Part shown: one piece after another, positions 54,578 to 62,491 of the stretch
Numbering within the stretch: position 1 is the stretch's first letter
Layout of the letters: each line of letters begins with the position of its first letter
Assembly (NCBI RefSeq): GCF_000971155.1
Contig: NZ_BBLX01000006.1
Coordinates: 62,001-126,000 of the forward strand
Direction of reading: 5' to 3'
Source of the DNA: Demequina maris
Lineage (GTDB): Bacteria; Actinomycetota; Actinomycetes; Actinomycetales; Demequinaceae
DNA: 64,000 nt
Position numbers and translations under genes: made by a program
Notes under the pieces: model-generated
What the model saw: the letters and a program-made list of their open reading frames with translations, nothing else
Told to the model about the DNA's origin: nothing
Databases searched by the model: none

Positions 54578-55363
54578 ATGTCCACAGCGCTGAGGCCGCC
54601 GTCCGCCTACGAGGACCCGATCGTCGCCCGCCATTCGCTCGCCGGGAAGCGGGTGCTGGTCGTCGGGGGATCGTCGGGCTTCGGGCGGCAGGTCGCGCTC
54701 GACTCCGCCCTCGCCGGCGCCGACGTCATCGTCGTCGGGCGCGACTCCGCCAAGACCCACGCGACCGCGCAGGAGGCCGGCGCGCTCGCCCGCGGCAAGG
54801 CCAGCGCGCTCGCGATCGACGTGAGCTCCGACCGGGGGCGTCGCGCCCTGGTCGAGGCGGTCGGCGAGGTCGACCACGTGGTGTCGACCCTCGGTGGGCG
54901 GCTCGAGGACGACGTCCCCGAGGACGAGGAGGACGTCGTCCGCGAGATCGCGCGCACGAAGGTCCACCACAACCGCCACCTGGTCGACGCGCTCGCGGGC
55001 AGCGTCCGCGAGGGCGGGTCCTTCGTGCTGACGGCCGGCTCCACCCGCGGGAACGGCGGCGAGGGTGCCCGCGCCATGGTCGCCGGGAACGTCGAGATCG
55101 AGGAGCTGGTGCGTGAGAAGGCGCTGATGCTCGCCCCGGGGCTGCGCGTCAACGCCGTCGCGCCCACGTGGACCCAGACGCCGCTGTGGAAGCACCACTC
55201 GGACGAGGAGGTGGTCGCGATGCGGCGCGAGATGGAGGCCCGCATCCCGCTCGGGCGCACCGCGGACATCCGCGAGGTCGCGCGCGCGTACGTATTCCTC
55301 ATGACGAGCGGCTTCGTCACCGGCCAGACCATCGCGGTCGACGGCGGCTACTCGCTGACCTGA
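54578..55363 (+). CDS. SDR-family protein lacking the Tyr-Lys catalytic pair
   Basis: 261 residues with the Rossmann motif VVGGSSGFGRQVA (about 28-40) and NAG-equivalent STLGG. After the expected Ser (TAGSTRG) the usual Y-x3-K is replaced by A-x3-G (AMVAGNVEIEEL), while APGLRVNAVAPTWTQTPLW and GQTIAVDGGYSL keep the cofactor-binding C-terminus. Similar Tyr-less SDRs exist, so it may bind NAD(P) but not catalyse by the normal mechanism. GAGAGGAGA precedes ATG 54578. Confidence 0.82.
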   Translation: MSTALRPPSAYEDPIVARHSLAGKRVLVVGGSSGFGRQVALDSALAGADVIVVGRDSAKTHATAQEAGALARGKASALAIDVSSDRGRRALVEAVGEVDHVVSTLGGRLEDDVPEDEEDVVREIARTKVHHNRHLVDALAGSVREGGSFVLTAGSTRGNGGEGARAMVAGNVEIEELVREKALMLAPGLRVNAVAPTWTQTPLWKHHSDEEVVAMRREMEARIPLGRTADIREVARAYVFLMTSGFVTGQTIAVDGGYSLT

Positions 55364-55397
55364 CCCGCCACCCTCCCGACGCGCCGCGCGTCCGCCG

Positions 55398-55473
55398 CAA
55401 CCGGCGTACAGATCCCGGCTCGGCGGTGAACAGCCTGGTATTTGCGCACCAGGTCGGGACGATGCGCCGGTTG
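55398..55473. repeat. 76-bp element with 9-bp inverted ends, copy 1
   Basis: CAACCGGCG (55398-55406) and CGCCGGTTG (55465-55473) enclose 58 bases. The left interior GTACAGATCCCGGCTCG matches copy 2 (57579-57655) at most positions, while the rest differs. It also contains a GGACGATGCGC copy (55457). It is intergenic, 32 bases after the SDR stop. Confidence 0.65.
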
Positions 55474-55494
55474 CGTGCGCGTGCGGAGCGGCGC

Positions 55495-56268
55495 TCAGCC
55501 CGCGATGACGAGCGTGAGCTCGTCCGGCCCCTTCGCCTTGGGGGTGAGCGCGACGTCCACGAGTGCGTCGCCGATCATCCCGGCCGCGGCGTCGGCGAGG
55601 TCGGCCGCGGTCTGGGGCCGCGCATCGTCCCTCACCAGGTGCGCCGCGAGGAGCCCGCGCGTGTGCTTGGCCATGTGGCTGACCACCGCGCGCTTGCCGT
55701 TCAGCTCGCGCTGGACGGAGACGGCGACCCAGGGGGAGTCGGCGGGGCGGTACGCGGCGACGTACGAGGCGCTGCGGCAGTCGATGACGAGGCCGCCGTC
55801 GGCGAGCGCGTCGAGCTCCGCGGGCAGGTGCTTCCTCCAGTAGGTCGCGAGCCCGCCGAGCCGGCCCAGGCTGGTGCCCATCGACAGGCGGTACGCGGGG
55901 ATGCGGTCCGCAGGGGAGACGGCGCCCCACAGAGCGGAGACGATCCGGACGCTCTCGCGCGCCTTGTCCAGGGTGGCGGCGTCCCAGTCGGCCATGCCGG
56001 CCGCGTCGTAGAGCACGCCCGTGTAGACGGTGGAAGATGCGGCGGCGGGGTTGTCCCACACGGTGCGGTTGCGCTCGACCTCCGCGGAGAGCGAGGCGCC
56101 TACGCCGAGCGCCTCCATCGCGTTGCGCTGGCCGCTGACCTTGGCGAGCGCGTCCCCCACGCGACGGCGGTGCGCCTCGAGGCCGCGGTGCGAGAGGCTG
56201 CCGAGGTCCACGGGGGAGCCGGCGGCGGGGGCGGTCTTGCCCTCGGAGGGCGGCAGCAGGATCAGCAC
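55495..56268 (-). CDS. yaaA: YaaA-family peroxide-stress protein
   Basis: 257 residues (GTG start) beginning LILLPPSEGKT, the DUF328/YaaA signature. Other family blocks are YTGVLYDAAGM, RIVSALWGAVSPADRIPAYRLSMG and SHMAKHTRGLLAAHLV. In E. coli YaaA lowers free iron and protects DNA from peroxide. It stands between two copies of the 76/77-bp repeat element, with the aminotransferase gene. The hairpin at 56305-56329 separates it from that gene. Confidence 0.9.
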   Translation of the reverse strand: MLILLPPSEGKTAPAAGSPVDLGSLSHRGLEAHRRRVGDALAKVSGQRNAMEALGVGASLSAEVERNRTVWDNPAAASSTVYTGVLYDAAGMADWDAATLDKARESVRIVSALWGAVSPADRIPAYRLSMGTSLGRLGGLATYWRKHLPAELDALADGGLVIDCRSASYVAAYRPADSPWVAVSVQRELNGKRAVVSHMAKHTRGLLAAHLVRDDARPQTAADLADAAAGMIGDALVDVALTPKAKGPDELTLVIAG

Positions 56269-56304
56269 GGGCTCAAGGGTAGGCGGTGCGCGGGCCCGAT
56301 CCCT

Positions 56305-56329
56305 CCGCCGGAGGTCACGCCTCTGGCGG
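56305..56329 (-). terminator. Hairpin after the aminotransferase gene
   Basis: CCGCCGGAGG (56305-56314), loop TCACG, CCTCTGGCGG (56320-56329): nine of ten pairs. It lies 24 bases downstream of the minus-strand stop at 56353. Confidence 0.6.
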
Positions 56330-56352
56330 CGGGCGGGGTGTGGTCCGGGCGG

Positions 56353-57528
56353 CTACCCCAGCGAGCCCAGCCACCTCTCGAGCCGGGCGAGGCCCTCGAC
56401 GATGTCCTCATGCGAGGCGGCGTAGGACAGGCGGACGTGGGTGTCGCCGTGCGTGGCGCCGAAGTCGCGGCCGGGGGTCAGCGCGACGTGCGCCTCCCGG
56501 AGCGCGCGGCCGCAGAAGTCCCACGCGTCGAGCCCGGTCCCGGACACGTCCGCGAACGCGTAGAACGCCCCGTCCGGCTCCGACGGCACGGGCAGGCCGA
56601 TGCGCGCGAGCCCGTCGAGCATCGTTCGCCGGCGGGCGAGGAGGTCGAGGCGGCGCTCCTCGGCCTCGGCGAGCGACTCCGGGGAGAAGGCCTCGAGCGC
56701 CGCGATCTGGACGGGGGCGGACGCCGACAGGAAGTAGTTCATCGCGAGCCGTTCCACCGGCCCGACCAGCGCCTCGGGCAGCACGCACCAGCCGAGGCGC
56801 CAGCCCGTCATGCCGAAGGCCTTGGAGAACGAGTTGAGGACGATCGCGTCGGGATCGTGGGCGAGCACCGTGCGCTGCGGCGAGCCGTCGGGGCCACGGT
56901 CGGCCGTGTCGAGGTAGATCTCGTCGACCAGCCGCCACGCGCCGCGCTCGCGGGCGAGGTCGCTGATGGCGGCGAGCTCGCCCTGGGGGATCGTCGTGCC
57001 GGTGGGGTTGGACGGCGTCGCGGCCATCACCACGCCGGTCTCGGACGTCCACGCCCTCTCGACCAGGTCGCGGGTGAGCTGGAAGCGCGTGGCGGGGGAG
57101 GTGGGCACCGTGAGCGCGCGGCCGCCGAACGACGCGACGATCTGCCGGTTGCACGGGTAGCTCGGGTCCGCCATGAGCACGTCGGTGCCGTCGTCGACGG
57201 TCGCGGCGATCGTGAGCACCAGCGCCGCCGACGCGCCCATGGTGACGGCGATCCGCGCGGGGTCCACCTCGACGCCGTGGCGCTCGCGGTAGAAGCCGGC
57301 GATCGCCTGGCGCAGCTCGGGGGTGCCGAGGGATGACGTGTACGCGAGCCGACGCCCGTCCATCGTCCCCACCATCGCGCGGCGGACCGCGGCCGGGGCG
57401 CCGAAGTCGGGCTCGCCCAGGTTGAGGCGGACGATGCGGTGGCCGGCGGCCTCGAGCTCGCTCGCGAGGTCGCCGAACGCCATCGCATGGAACGGCTCGA
57501 TCGCCTGCGCGCGCCGCGAGACCTGCAT
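56353..57528 (-). CDS. Class I/II PLP-dependent aminotransferase
   Basis: A 391-residue fold-type I enzyme. PLP Lys236 sits in NSFSKAFGMTGWRLGW; Asn174 (SNPTGTT), Asp202 and Tyr205 (VDEIYLD) and a late Arg (HVRLSYA) are the other expected residues. It moves amino groups between an amino acid and a 2-oxoacid; the subfamily (aspartate/aromatic/valine-pyruvate-like) cannot be fixed by eye. GAGGAG precedes ATG 57528. It lies between the two copies of the 76/77-bp element. Confidence 0.9.
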   Translation of the reverse strand: MQVSRRAQAIEPFHAMAFGDLASELEAAGHRIVRLNLGEPDFGAPAAVRRAMVGTMDGRRLAYTSSLGTPELRQAIAGFYRERHGVEVDPARIAVTMGASAALVLTIAATVDDGTDVLMADPSYPCNRQIVASFGGRALTVPTSPATRFQLTRDLVERAWTSETGVVMAATPSNPTGTTIPQGELAAISDLARERGAWRLVDEIYLDTADRGPDGSPQRTVLAHDPDAIVLNSFSKAFGMTGWRLGWCVLPEALVGPVERLAMNYFLSASAPVQIAALEAFSPESLAEAEERRLDLLARRRTMLDGLARIGLPVPSEPDGAFYAFADVSGTGLDAWDFCGRALREAHVALTPGRDFGATHGDTHVRLSYAASHEDIVEGLARLERWLGSLG

Positions 57529-57578
57529 GGTCGCTCCTCTGCTCGGGTCCGGGCTCCATCCTCGCGGATGCGTGGCGC

Positions 57579-57655
57579 CAACCGGCGTATGGATCGCGGC
57601 TCGATCTCCAGTACCAGAGCAGTCGTCGGGCGAGGTCGCATCGGTGCGCCGGTTG
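57579..57655. repeat. 77-bp element with 9-bp inverted ends, copy 2
   Basis: CAACCGGCG (57579-57587) and CGCCGGTTG (57647-57655) enclose 59 bases. The left interior GTATGGATCGCGGCTCG parallels copy 1 at 55398-55473. It lies between the aminotransferase start and the RNase P RNA gene. Confidence 0.65.
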
Positions 57656-57698
57656 CGGTGGGGTGTCACGGGGTGGGCGCGCCCGGTATCCTTGCAGG

Positions 57699-58081
57699 GC
57701 GGATGAGCTGGCCAGGCGGCCGCGTGGCCCCCTCGGGGGTCCCGAGGAACGTCCGGGCTCCGCAGGGCAGGGTGATGGCTAACGGCCACCCGGGGTGACC
57801 CGCGGGACAGTGCCACAGAGAGAAGACCGCCTCTCCTCCTCGGAGGAGGGGTAAGGGTGAAAGGGTGAGGTAAGAGCTCACCGCGCGACTGGTGACAGGA
57901 GCGGCAAGGTAAACCCCACCCGGAGCAAGGCCAGACAGGATGCGTTCGAGGGCTGCCCGCCCGAGCATCCGGGTAGGTCGCTAGAGGCGTACGGCAACGT
58001 GCGTCGTAGATGGATGGCCGCCCCTCGTGAGCGGTGACGCGAGCGAGCGACAAAACCCGGCGTATCGGCCAGCTCATCCGC
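57699..58081 (+). ncRNA. rnpB: RNase P RNA (bacterial class A)
   Basis: The catalytic RNA that trims 5' leaders from tRNA precursors. The terminal helix P1 is formed by GCGGATGAGCTGGCC (57699-57713) and GGCCAGCTCATCCGC (58067-58081), a perfect 15-bp pairing that sets both ends. Conserved core blocks are GAGGAACGTCCGGGCTCC (about 57744-57761), ACAGAGAGAAGACCGCC (about 57813-57829), AAGGGTGAAAGGGTG with GGTAAGAGCTCACC, and AGATGGATGGCCGCC (about 58008-58022), then ACAAAACCCGGCGTATCGG before P1. Length about 383 nt, normal for actinobacteria. No coding in this stretch. Confidence 0.97.
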
Positions 58082-58357
58082 TCCGCCGGGCCTCGAGCCC
58101 GGGCGGTACCCGCGTGTCGCGCGACGGTCCTACGCCTCGCACGGCCGTACGCCGTACAATGCAGGGGCACCAGCGATCGCGCCACAGCGCGATCCGCATC
58201 CGCCCACCTCGGCATCGGCACCAGCCGACGCGCCGCCGGCCCATCTGACGGGCCCGCGGATCGCGCGAGGACACCGAGGGACGGAGCCCGCGCATCCGCG
58301 GGCCCCCTGGGCGGCGCCACGTGCCGCGCCTGCGGCACGTACCGAGAAGGAGACGAA
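58082..58357 (+). promoter_or_regulatory. Region between rnpB and the helicase gene
   Basis: 276 bases without a gene. A -10-like TACAAT lies at 58155-58160 without a clear -35. A hairpin GTGCCGC (58321-58327), loop GCCT, GCGGCAC (58332-58338) stands just before the ribosome site GAAGGAGA of the helicase gene and could affect its translation. Confidence 0.4.
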
Positions 58358-60517
58358 GTGGCAGCAGCAGGGCAGCGACGGACCGGCCGCGCACGCACCG
58401 GCGGCGGCACCGCGCGCCGGCGTTCCGCACGCCCGGCCGAGAAGGGGCTCATCCCCCTCCTGGCCGCGCTCGCGGGCGAGGTCGACCGCGCGGTGAAGCA
58501 GCCGCCGACGCGCGGCGCCGCGCGCACCAAGTTCCAGGTCGTCGCGCTCATCGTCCGCGAGGAGCGCACCCGCGTGAAGGCCGACGACTCGCTCTCGCAG
58601 GCGAAGCGCGACGAGGAGCTGCGGCGCCTCGACGGCGTCGCGACCATGCTCGCCAAGATCGCCGCCCGCGACACCTCGCTGCTCGCGCTGCTCGCCGACG
58701 ACGCGCGCGTCACCGACTCCGCTCGCGCCTACAAGCGGACCGTGCTCGAGGCCGCCGGCCGCGAGGTCGAGGAGGAGCCCGAGCCGGAGCCCGTCCCCGC
58801 GGCCGCCGCGCCGGAGGCCGACAAGCGGGTCGTGCCGCAGTCCGCGATCTCGTACCAGCTGGCCAACCCGTTCCTCGCGCCCGACTTCTCCGCCGCGCAG
58901 GAGCGCGCCGCGGCGCAGCCCCGTCGCCTCGCCGGGTGGGAGCTTCTCGACCCGCTGTTCCGCTCGTTCGAGCAGGACGCGCCCGGCGCCCGCGCGTGCA
59001 TGGAGCTGCCGGAGCCCGGCGCATCGTCCGCGGGCACGATGCGGCTGCCCGCCGGCCGTACGCTCATGCCGCACCAGGCCCAGCTGGTCGCCGCGGCCGC
59101 GCGCGGCCACCGCACGTTCCTGCTCGCCGACGAGCCGGGCCTGGGCAAGACCGCTCAGGCGCTGCTCGCGGCGCAGGCCGCCGACGCGTACCCGCTGCTC
59201 GTCATCGTGCCGAACGTCGTCAAGACCAACTGGGCGCACGAGGTCGCGATGTGGACCCCGCAGCGACGGGCGAGCGTCGTCCACGGCGACGGCGACGAGG
59301 TGGACGCCTTCGCGGACGTGGTGATCGTCAACTACGACATCCTCGACCGCCACGTCGGCTGGTTCGGCGACCTCGGCTTCAAGGGCATGGTGCTCGACGA
59401 GGCGCACTTCATCAAGAACCAGCGCTCCCAGCGGTCGCAGCATGTGCTGGCGCTGTCCGAGCGGATCCGCCACCGCACCGCCCGCCCGCTGCTGATGGCT
59501 CTCACCGGCACCCCGCTGATCAACGACATCGAGGACTTCCGCGCCCTGTGGCAGTACCTCGGCTGGATCGACGACGAGAAGCCGCTCGGCTCGCTCATGG
59601 CCGCGCTCGAGAGCACGGGCCTGATCCCGACGGACCGGGGCTGGTACCCCGCCGCGCGTGCCGCGGTGGTGGACCAGGGCATCGTGCGCCGCCGCAAGGT
59701 GGACGTCGCCGCCGACATCCCCGCCCGCCGCGTCGCCGACCTCCCGGTCGAGCTCGACGGCCCGCTCGGCCGGTCGATCCGGGCCGCGGAGGCCGCGCTC
59801 GCCGAGCGCATGGTCGCGAGCTACCGACGGGCGACCGCCGCCCGCCCCGCCGATGCCGAGGGCATCGACCTCGCGCTGGCGCGGCAGATCGCCGCGGCCG
59901 AGCTCAAGGACGCGAGCTCGAAGAAGACCGGCGACAACGTCTTCACGATGGTCCGCCGGATCGGCCAGGCGAAGGCGGGCCTGGCCGCCGACTACGCGGT
60001 GCAGCTGGCCCGCAACGTCGGCAAGGTGGTGTTCTTCGCCAAGCACGTCGACGTGATGGACGAGGCCGAGCGGATCTTCGCCGAGCGCGGCGTCCGCTTC
60101 ACGTCGATCCGCGGCGACCAGACGGCCAAGGCCCGCAAGGAGGCCGTCTCGTCGTTCACCGAGGACCCCGACGTGCAGATCGTCGTGTGCTCCCTCATGG
60201 CGGCAGGCGTGGGCCTCAACCTCCAGGTCGCGTCGAACATGGTGCTGGCGGAGCTGTCGTGGACGGACGCCGAGCAGACGCAGGCGATCGACCGCATCCA
60301 CCGCATCGGCCAGTCCGAGCCCGTCACCGCGTGGCGCATCATCGCGGCGCAGACCATCGACGCCAAGATCGCCGAGCTGATCGACAGCAAGTCCGGCCTC
60401 GCGGCGCGCGCGCTCGACGGGGCGGCGGTGGACGATGCGGACTCGTCGGCCGACGTGCAGCTCGAGGCGCTCGTCGAGCTCCTCGTGGACGCGCTCCGCG
60501 CCGAGGGCGAGGCCTGA
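58358..60517 (+). CDS. SNF2-family helicase/ATPase
   Basis: 719 residues (GTG start, GAAGGAGA upstream). A basic N-terminal tail (about 1-30) and a helical region (about 30-135) precede the two RecA-like domains: motif I DEPGLGKTAQ (258-267), II LDEAHFIKN, III LTGTPLIND, V AAGVGLNLQVAS, VI QAIDRIHRIGQ. This is the annealing-helicase-like (SMARCAL1/HARP-type) SNF2 subgroup by motif style. It translocates on duplex DNA using ATP, probably in repair or remodelling. It is not linked to a methylase or nuclease, so a restriction or defence role is not supported. Confidence 0.88.
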   Translation: MAAAGQRRTGRARTGGGTARRRSARPAEKGLIPLLAALAGEVDRAVKQPPTRGAARTKFQVVALIVREERTRVKADDSLSQAKRDEELRRLDGVATMLAKIAARDTSLLALLADDARVTDSARAYKRTVLEAAGREVEEEPEPEPVPAAAAPEADKRVVPQSAISYQLANPFLAPDFSAAQERAAAQPRRLAGWELLDPLFRSFEQDAPGARACMELPEPGASSAGTMRLPAGRTLMPHQAQLVAAAARGHRTFLLADEPGLGKTAQALLAAQAADAYPLLVIVPNVVKTNWAHEVAMWTPQRRASVVHGDGDEVDAFADVVIVNYDILDRHVGWFGDLGFKGMVLDEAHFIKNQRSQRSQHVLALSERIRHRTARPLLMALTGTPLINDIEDFRALWQYLGWIDDEKPLGSLMAALESTGLIPTDRGWYPAARAAVVDQGIVRRRKVDVAADIPARRVADLPVELDGPLGRSIRAAEAALAERMVASYRRATAARPADAEGIDLALARQIAAAELKDASSKKTGDNVFTMVRRIGQAKAGLAADYAVQLARNVGKVVFFAKHVDVMDEAERIFAERGVRFTSIRGDQTAKARKEAVSSFTEDPDVQIVVCSLMAAGVGLNLQVASNMVLAELSWTDAEQTQAIDRIHRIGQSEPVTAWRIIAAQTIDAKIAELIDSKSGLAARALDGAAVDDADSSADVQLEALVELLVDALRAEGEA

Positions 60518-60607
60518 CGCGCCGGTCGGTCATCCGTGGCCCATCGGCACCGCCTCCGCGTAGGGTGTGGTGACGCGCCCCCTGGCGCGCGAACCAGGAG
60601 GTAGTCG

Positions 60608-62191
60608 ATGACTTCGGCGGGACCGCAGGACCACGTGCCGAGGCGGCGCTCGTTCGAGCCGGCCGTGTTCTGGCTCGCGCTCGCGGCCTTCGTGGTCTGG
60701 ACCATCGCCGTGACGACCGGATGGGCCGACCGCACGGTCGACACGTGGCTCCCGGCCTCGCCCGTGGAGCCGCGCAGCTACCTCGGCCAGGTCCTCGAGG
60801 CCTTCTCCCTGGCCACCAGCCCGATCTTCGTGACCCTGGTCACCGCGTCGCTCGCCGTGCGCTCGTACCGCCGGCGCCAGCGCCACCTCGCGGTCGCGCT
60901 CGCGATCGCGGCGCTCGGCATGCCGCTCGCCCAGATCCTGCGCTTCCTGATCGCGCGGCCGCGCCCGGAGACCCCGTTCGCGGACTCGCTGTCCGCCGCG
61001 GGTTCGTCCTACCCGTCCGGCCACGTGCTCGCGGTGACGATCCTGGTGTGGGTGCTCGTCACCGTCGCGAACGCGCAGCGGCTCTCCGTCGGCTCGCGCG
61101 TCCGCGTCAGGGTGCTCGGCGGCGCCCTCATCCTCTTCACGTGCGCCGACCAGTGGGCGATCGGCACGGTTCGCCTCTCGGACATGGTCGGGGGCTGGCT
61201 GTTCGGCATGGTGCTCGCCTCCGCCGCGCTGCTGATCAGCGGCGTCGAGCCCAGCGACCTGCCGTGGCGCAGCCGCCGCGCCGCCGCGCGCTCCGGCAGG
61301 CGTGCGGCGGTCGTCTACAACCCCACGAAGGTGCTCGAGTTCGACCAGTTCCGTCGCCGCGTCGGCGGCGCCATGATCGAGGCGGGCTGGGAGGCCCCGG
61401 TCTGGCTCGAGACCGAGAAGGACGACCCCGGTCACCAGATGGCCCGCGACGCCCTCGCGAAGGACGTCGACCTGGTGCTCGTCGCCGGCGGCGACGGCAC
61501 GGTGCGCGCGGTGTGCGAGGAGATGGCGGGCAGCGGCGTCCCCGTCGGGATCATCCCCGCGGGCACCGGCAACCTGCTCGGGCGCAACCTCGGCGTGCCG
61601 CTCGACGAGGACGAGGCGCTCGACACCGCGCTCACGGGCGTGCCGAAGGCCGTCGACATGATCCGGTGGTCCGCCGACGGGACGGACGCCACCTTCGCCG
61701 TGATGGCGGGGGTGGGGCTCGACGCGCAGATCATGCGCGACACCGACGAGCGCCTCAAGAAGGTGGTCAAGGGCGGCGCGTACGTGGTCGCCGGCGTCCG
61801 CCAGGTGGGCACCGAGCCGTTCAAGGCGCGGATCCGCGTCGACGGGCGCGTGGTCCACGACGGCAGCGCCATCATGGCGCTCGTCGGCAACGTGGGGAAG
61901 CTCCAGGGCGGGGTGAACCTGCTGCCGGACGCCGAGGCCGCGGACGGCCGCCTCCACGTGCTGGTGGCGCGCGCCAGGGGGGTGAGCGGGTGGCTGCGCC
62001 TGCTCGGCAGCCTCGGGCAGGACAGCCCCGGTTCCCCGATGCGGAGGGTGTCCGGCAGGCGCGTCGAGGCGGAGCTCGATCGCGAGGTCCCGTTCCAGAT
62101 CGACGGCGACACCGAGGGGTCCACGCGAGCGTTCTCGGCGGAGGTGCTTCCCGAGGCGCTCCTGGTGATGTCTCCGCGGCCTGCGGACTGA
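60608..62191 (+). CDS. PAP2-like membrane domain fused to a diacylglycerol/sphingosine-kinase-type domain
   Basis: 527 residues. The N-terminal half (about 1-215, six membrane segments) is a PAP2 phosphatase fold: motif C1 RFLIARPRP, C2 SYPSGH. Motif C3, however, reads GTVRLSDMVGG where G-x-H-x3-D is expected, so the catalytic His is replaced by Val. The C-terminal half (about 230-527) is a DAGK/LCB5 lipid kinase: VVYNPTK, GGDGTVR (about 297-303), PAGTGNLLGRNLG. The fusion is common in actinobacteria. The phosphatase half may be inactive or only an anchor. AGGAGGT precedes ATG 60608. Confidence 0.87.
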   Translation: MTSAGPQDHVPRRRSFEPAVFWLALAAFVVWTIAVTTGWADRTVDTWLPASPVEPRSYLGQVLEAFSLATSPIFVTLVTASLAVRSYRRRQRHLAVALAIAALGMPLAQILRFLIARPRPETPFADSLSAAGSSYPSGHVLAVTILVWVLVTVANAQRLSVGSRVRVRVLGGALILFTCADQWAIGTVRLSDMVGGWLFGMVLASAALLISGVEPSDLPWRSRRAAARSGRRAAVVYNPTKVLEFDQFRRRVGGAMIEAGWEAPVWLETEKDDPGHQMARDALAKDVDLVLVAGGDGTVRAVCEEMAGSGVPVGIIPAGTGNLLGRNLGVPLDEDEALDTALTGVPKAVDMIRWSADGTDATFAVMAGVGLDAQIMRDTDERLKKVVKGGAYVVAGVRQVGTEPFKARIRVDGRVVHDGSAIMALVGNVGKLQGGVNLLPDAEAADGRLHVLVARARGVSGWLRLLGSLGQDSPGSPMRRVSGRRVEAELDREVPFQIDGDTEGSTRAFSAEVLPEALLVMSPRPAD

Positions 62192-62491
62192 GCGGGGATC
62201 GCGCATCGTTCGGGTGCCTTTCGCGCCGTCCGGCGCACGATCCGTGCGAATTTGGTCACACAGGGCGACACGTGCCCTGAACCTGCCCGGAACCGTGCTC
62301 CGGCGCCCATAACGTGGTCACGCGGCTCCTCGCCAGTTGCCCCCCAGCCTGGCGAGGAGTCGCCCACGTTGAGCCCTTCGCGTGCCGCCGCGCCGCAGGG
62401 TCCCGTTCTTCGCAAACTCCCGGAATCCTCCGAGGTCGCTCCCTGCCTGGAGCGATGGAGTGAAGGGGTGAACACGCCTGAGGAGAACGCG
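62192..62491 (+). promoter_or_regulatory. Upstream region of the HtrA-type protease gene
   Basis: 300 bases without a gene. It holds an inverted repeat CAGGGC (62261-62266) / GCCCTG (62274-62279), and a hairpin CTCCTCGCCA (62326-62335), 14-base loop, TGGCGAGGAG (62350-62359), a perfect 10-bp stem in the leader. The latter could attenuate transcription; the former could be an operator. A GCGCATCGTTC variant of the dispersed motif is at about 62201. Confidence 0.45.

Noticed and set aside
58358-60517. SNF2 helicase considered as part of a phage-defence system
   Set aside because: Neighbours are rnpB and a lipid-kinase fusion; there is no methylase, nuclease or DISARM-like partner, so a repair/remodelling role is more likely.
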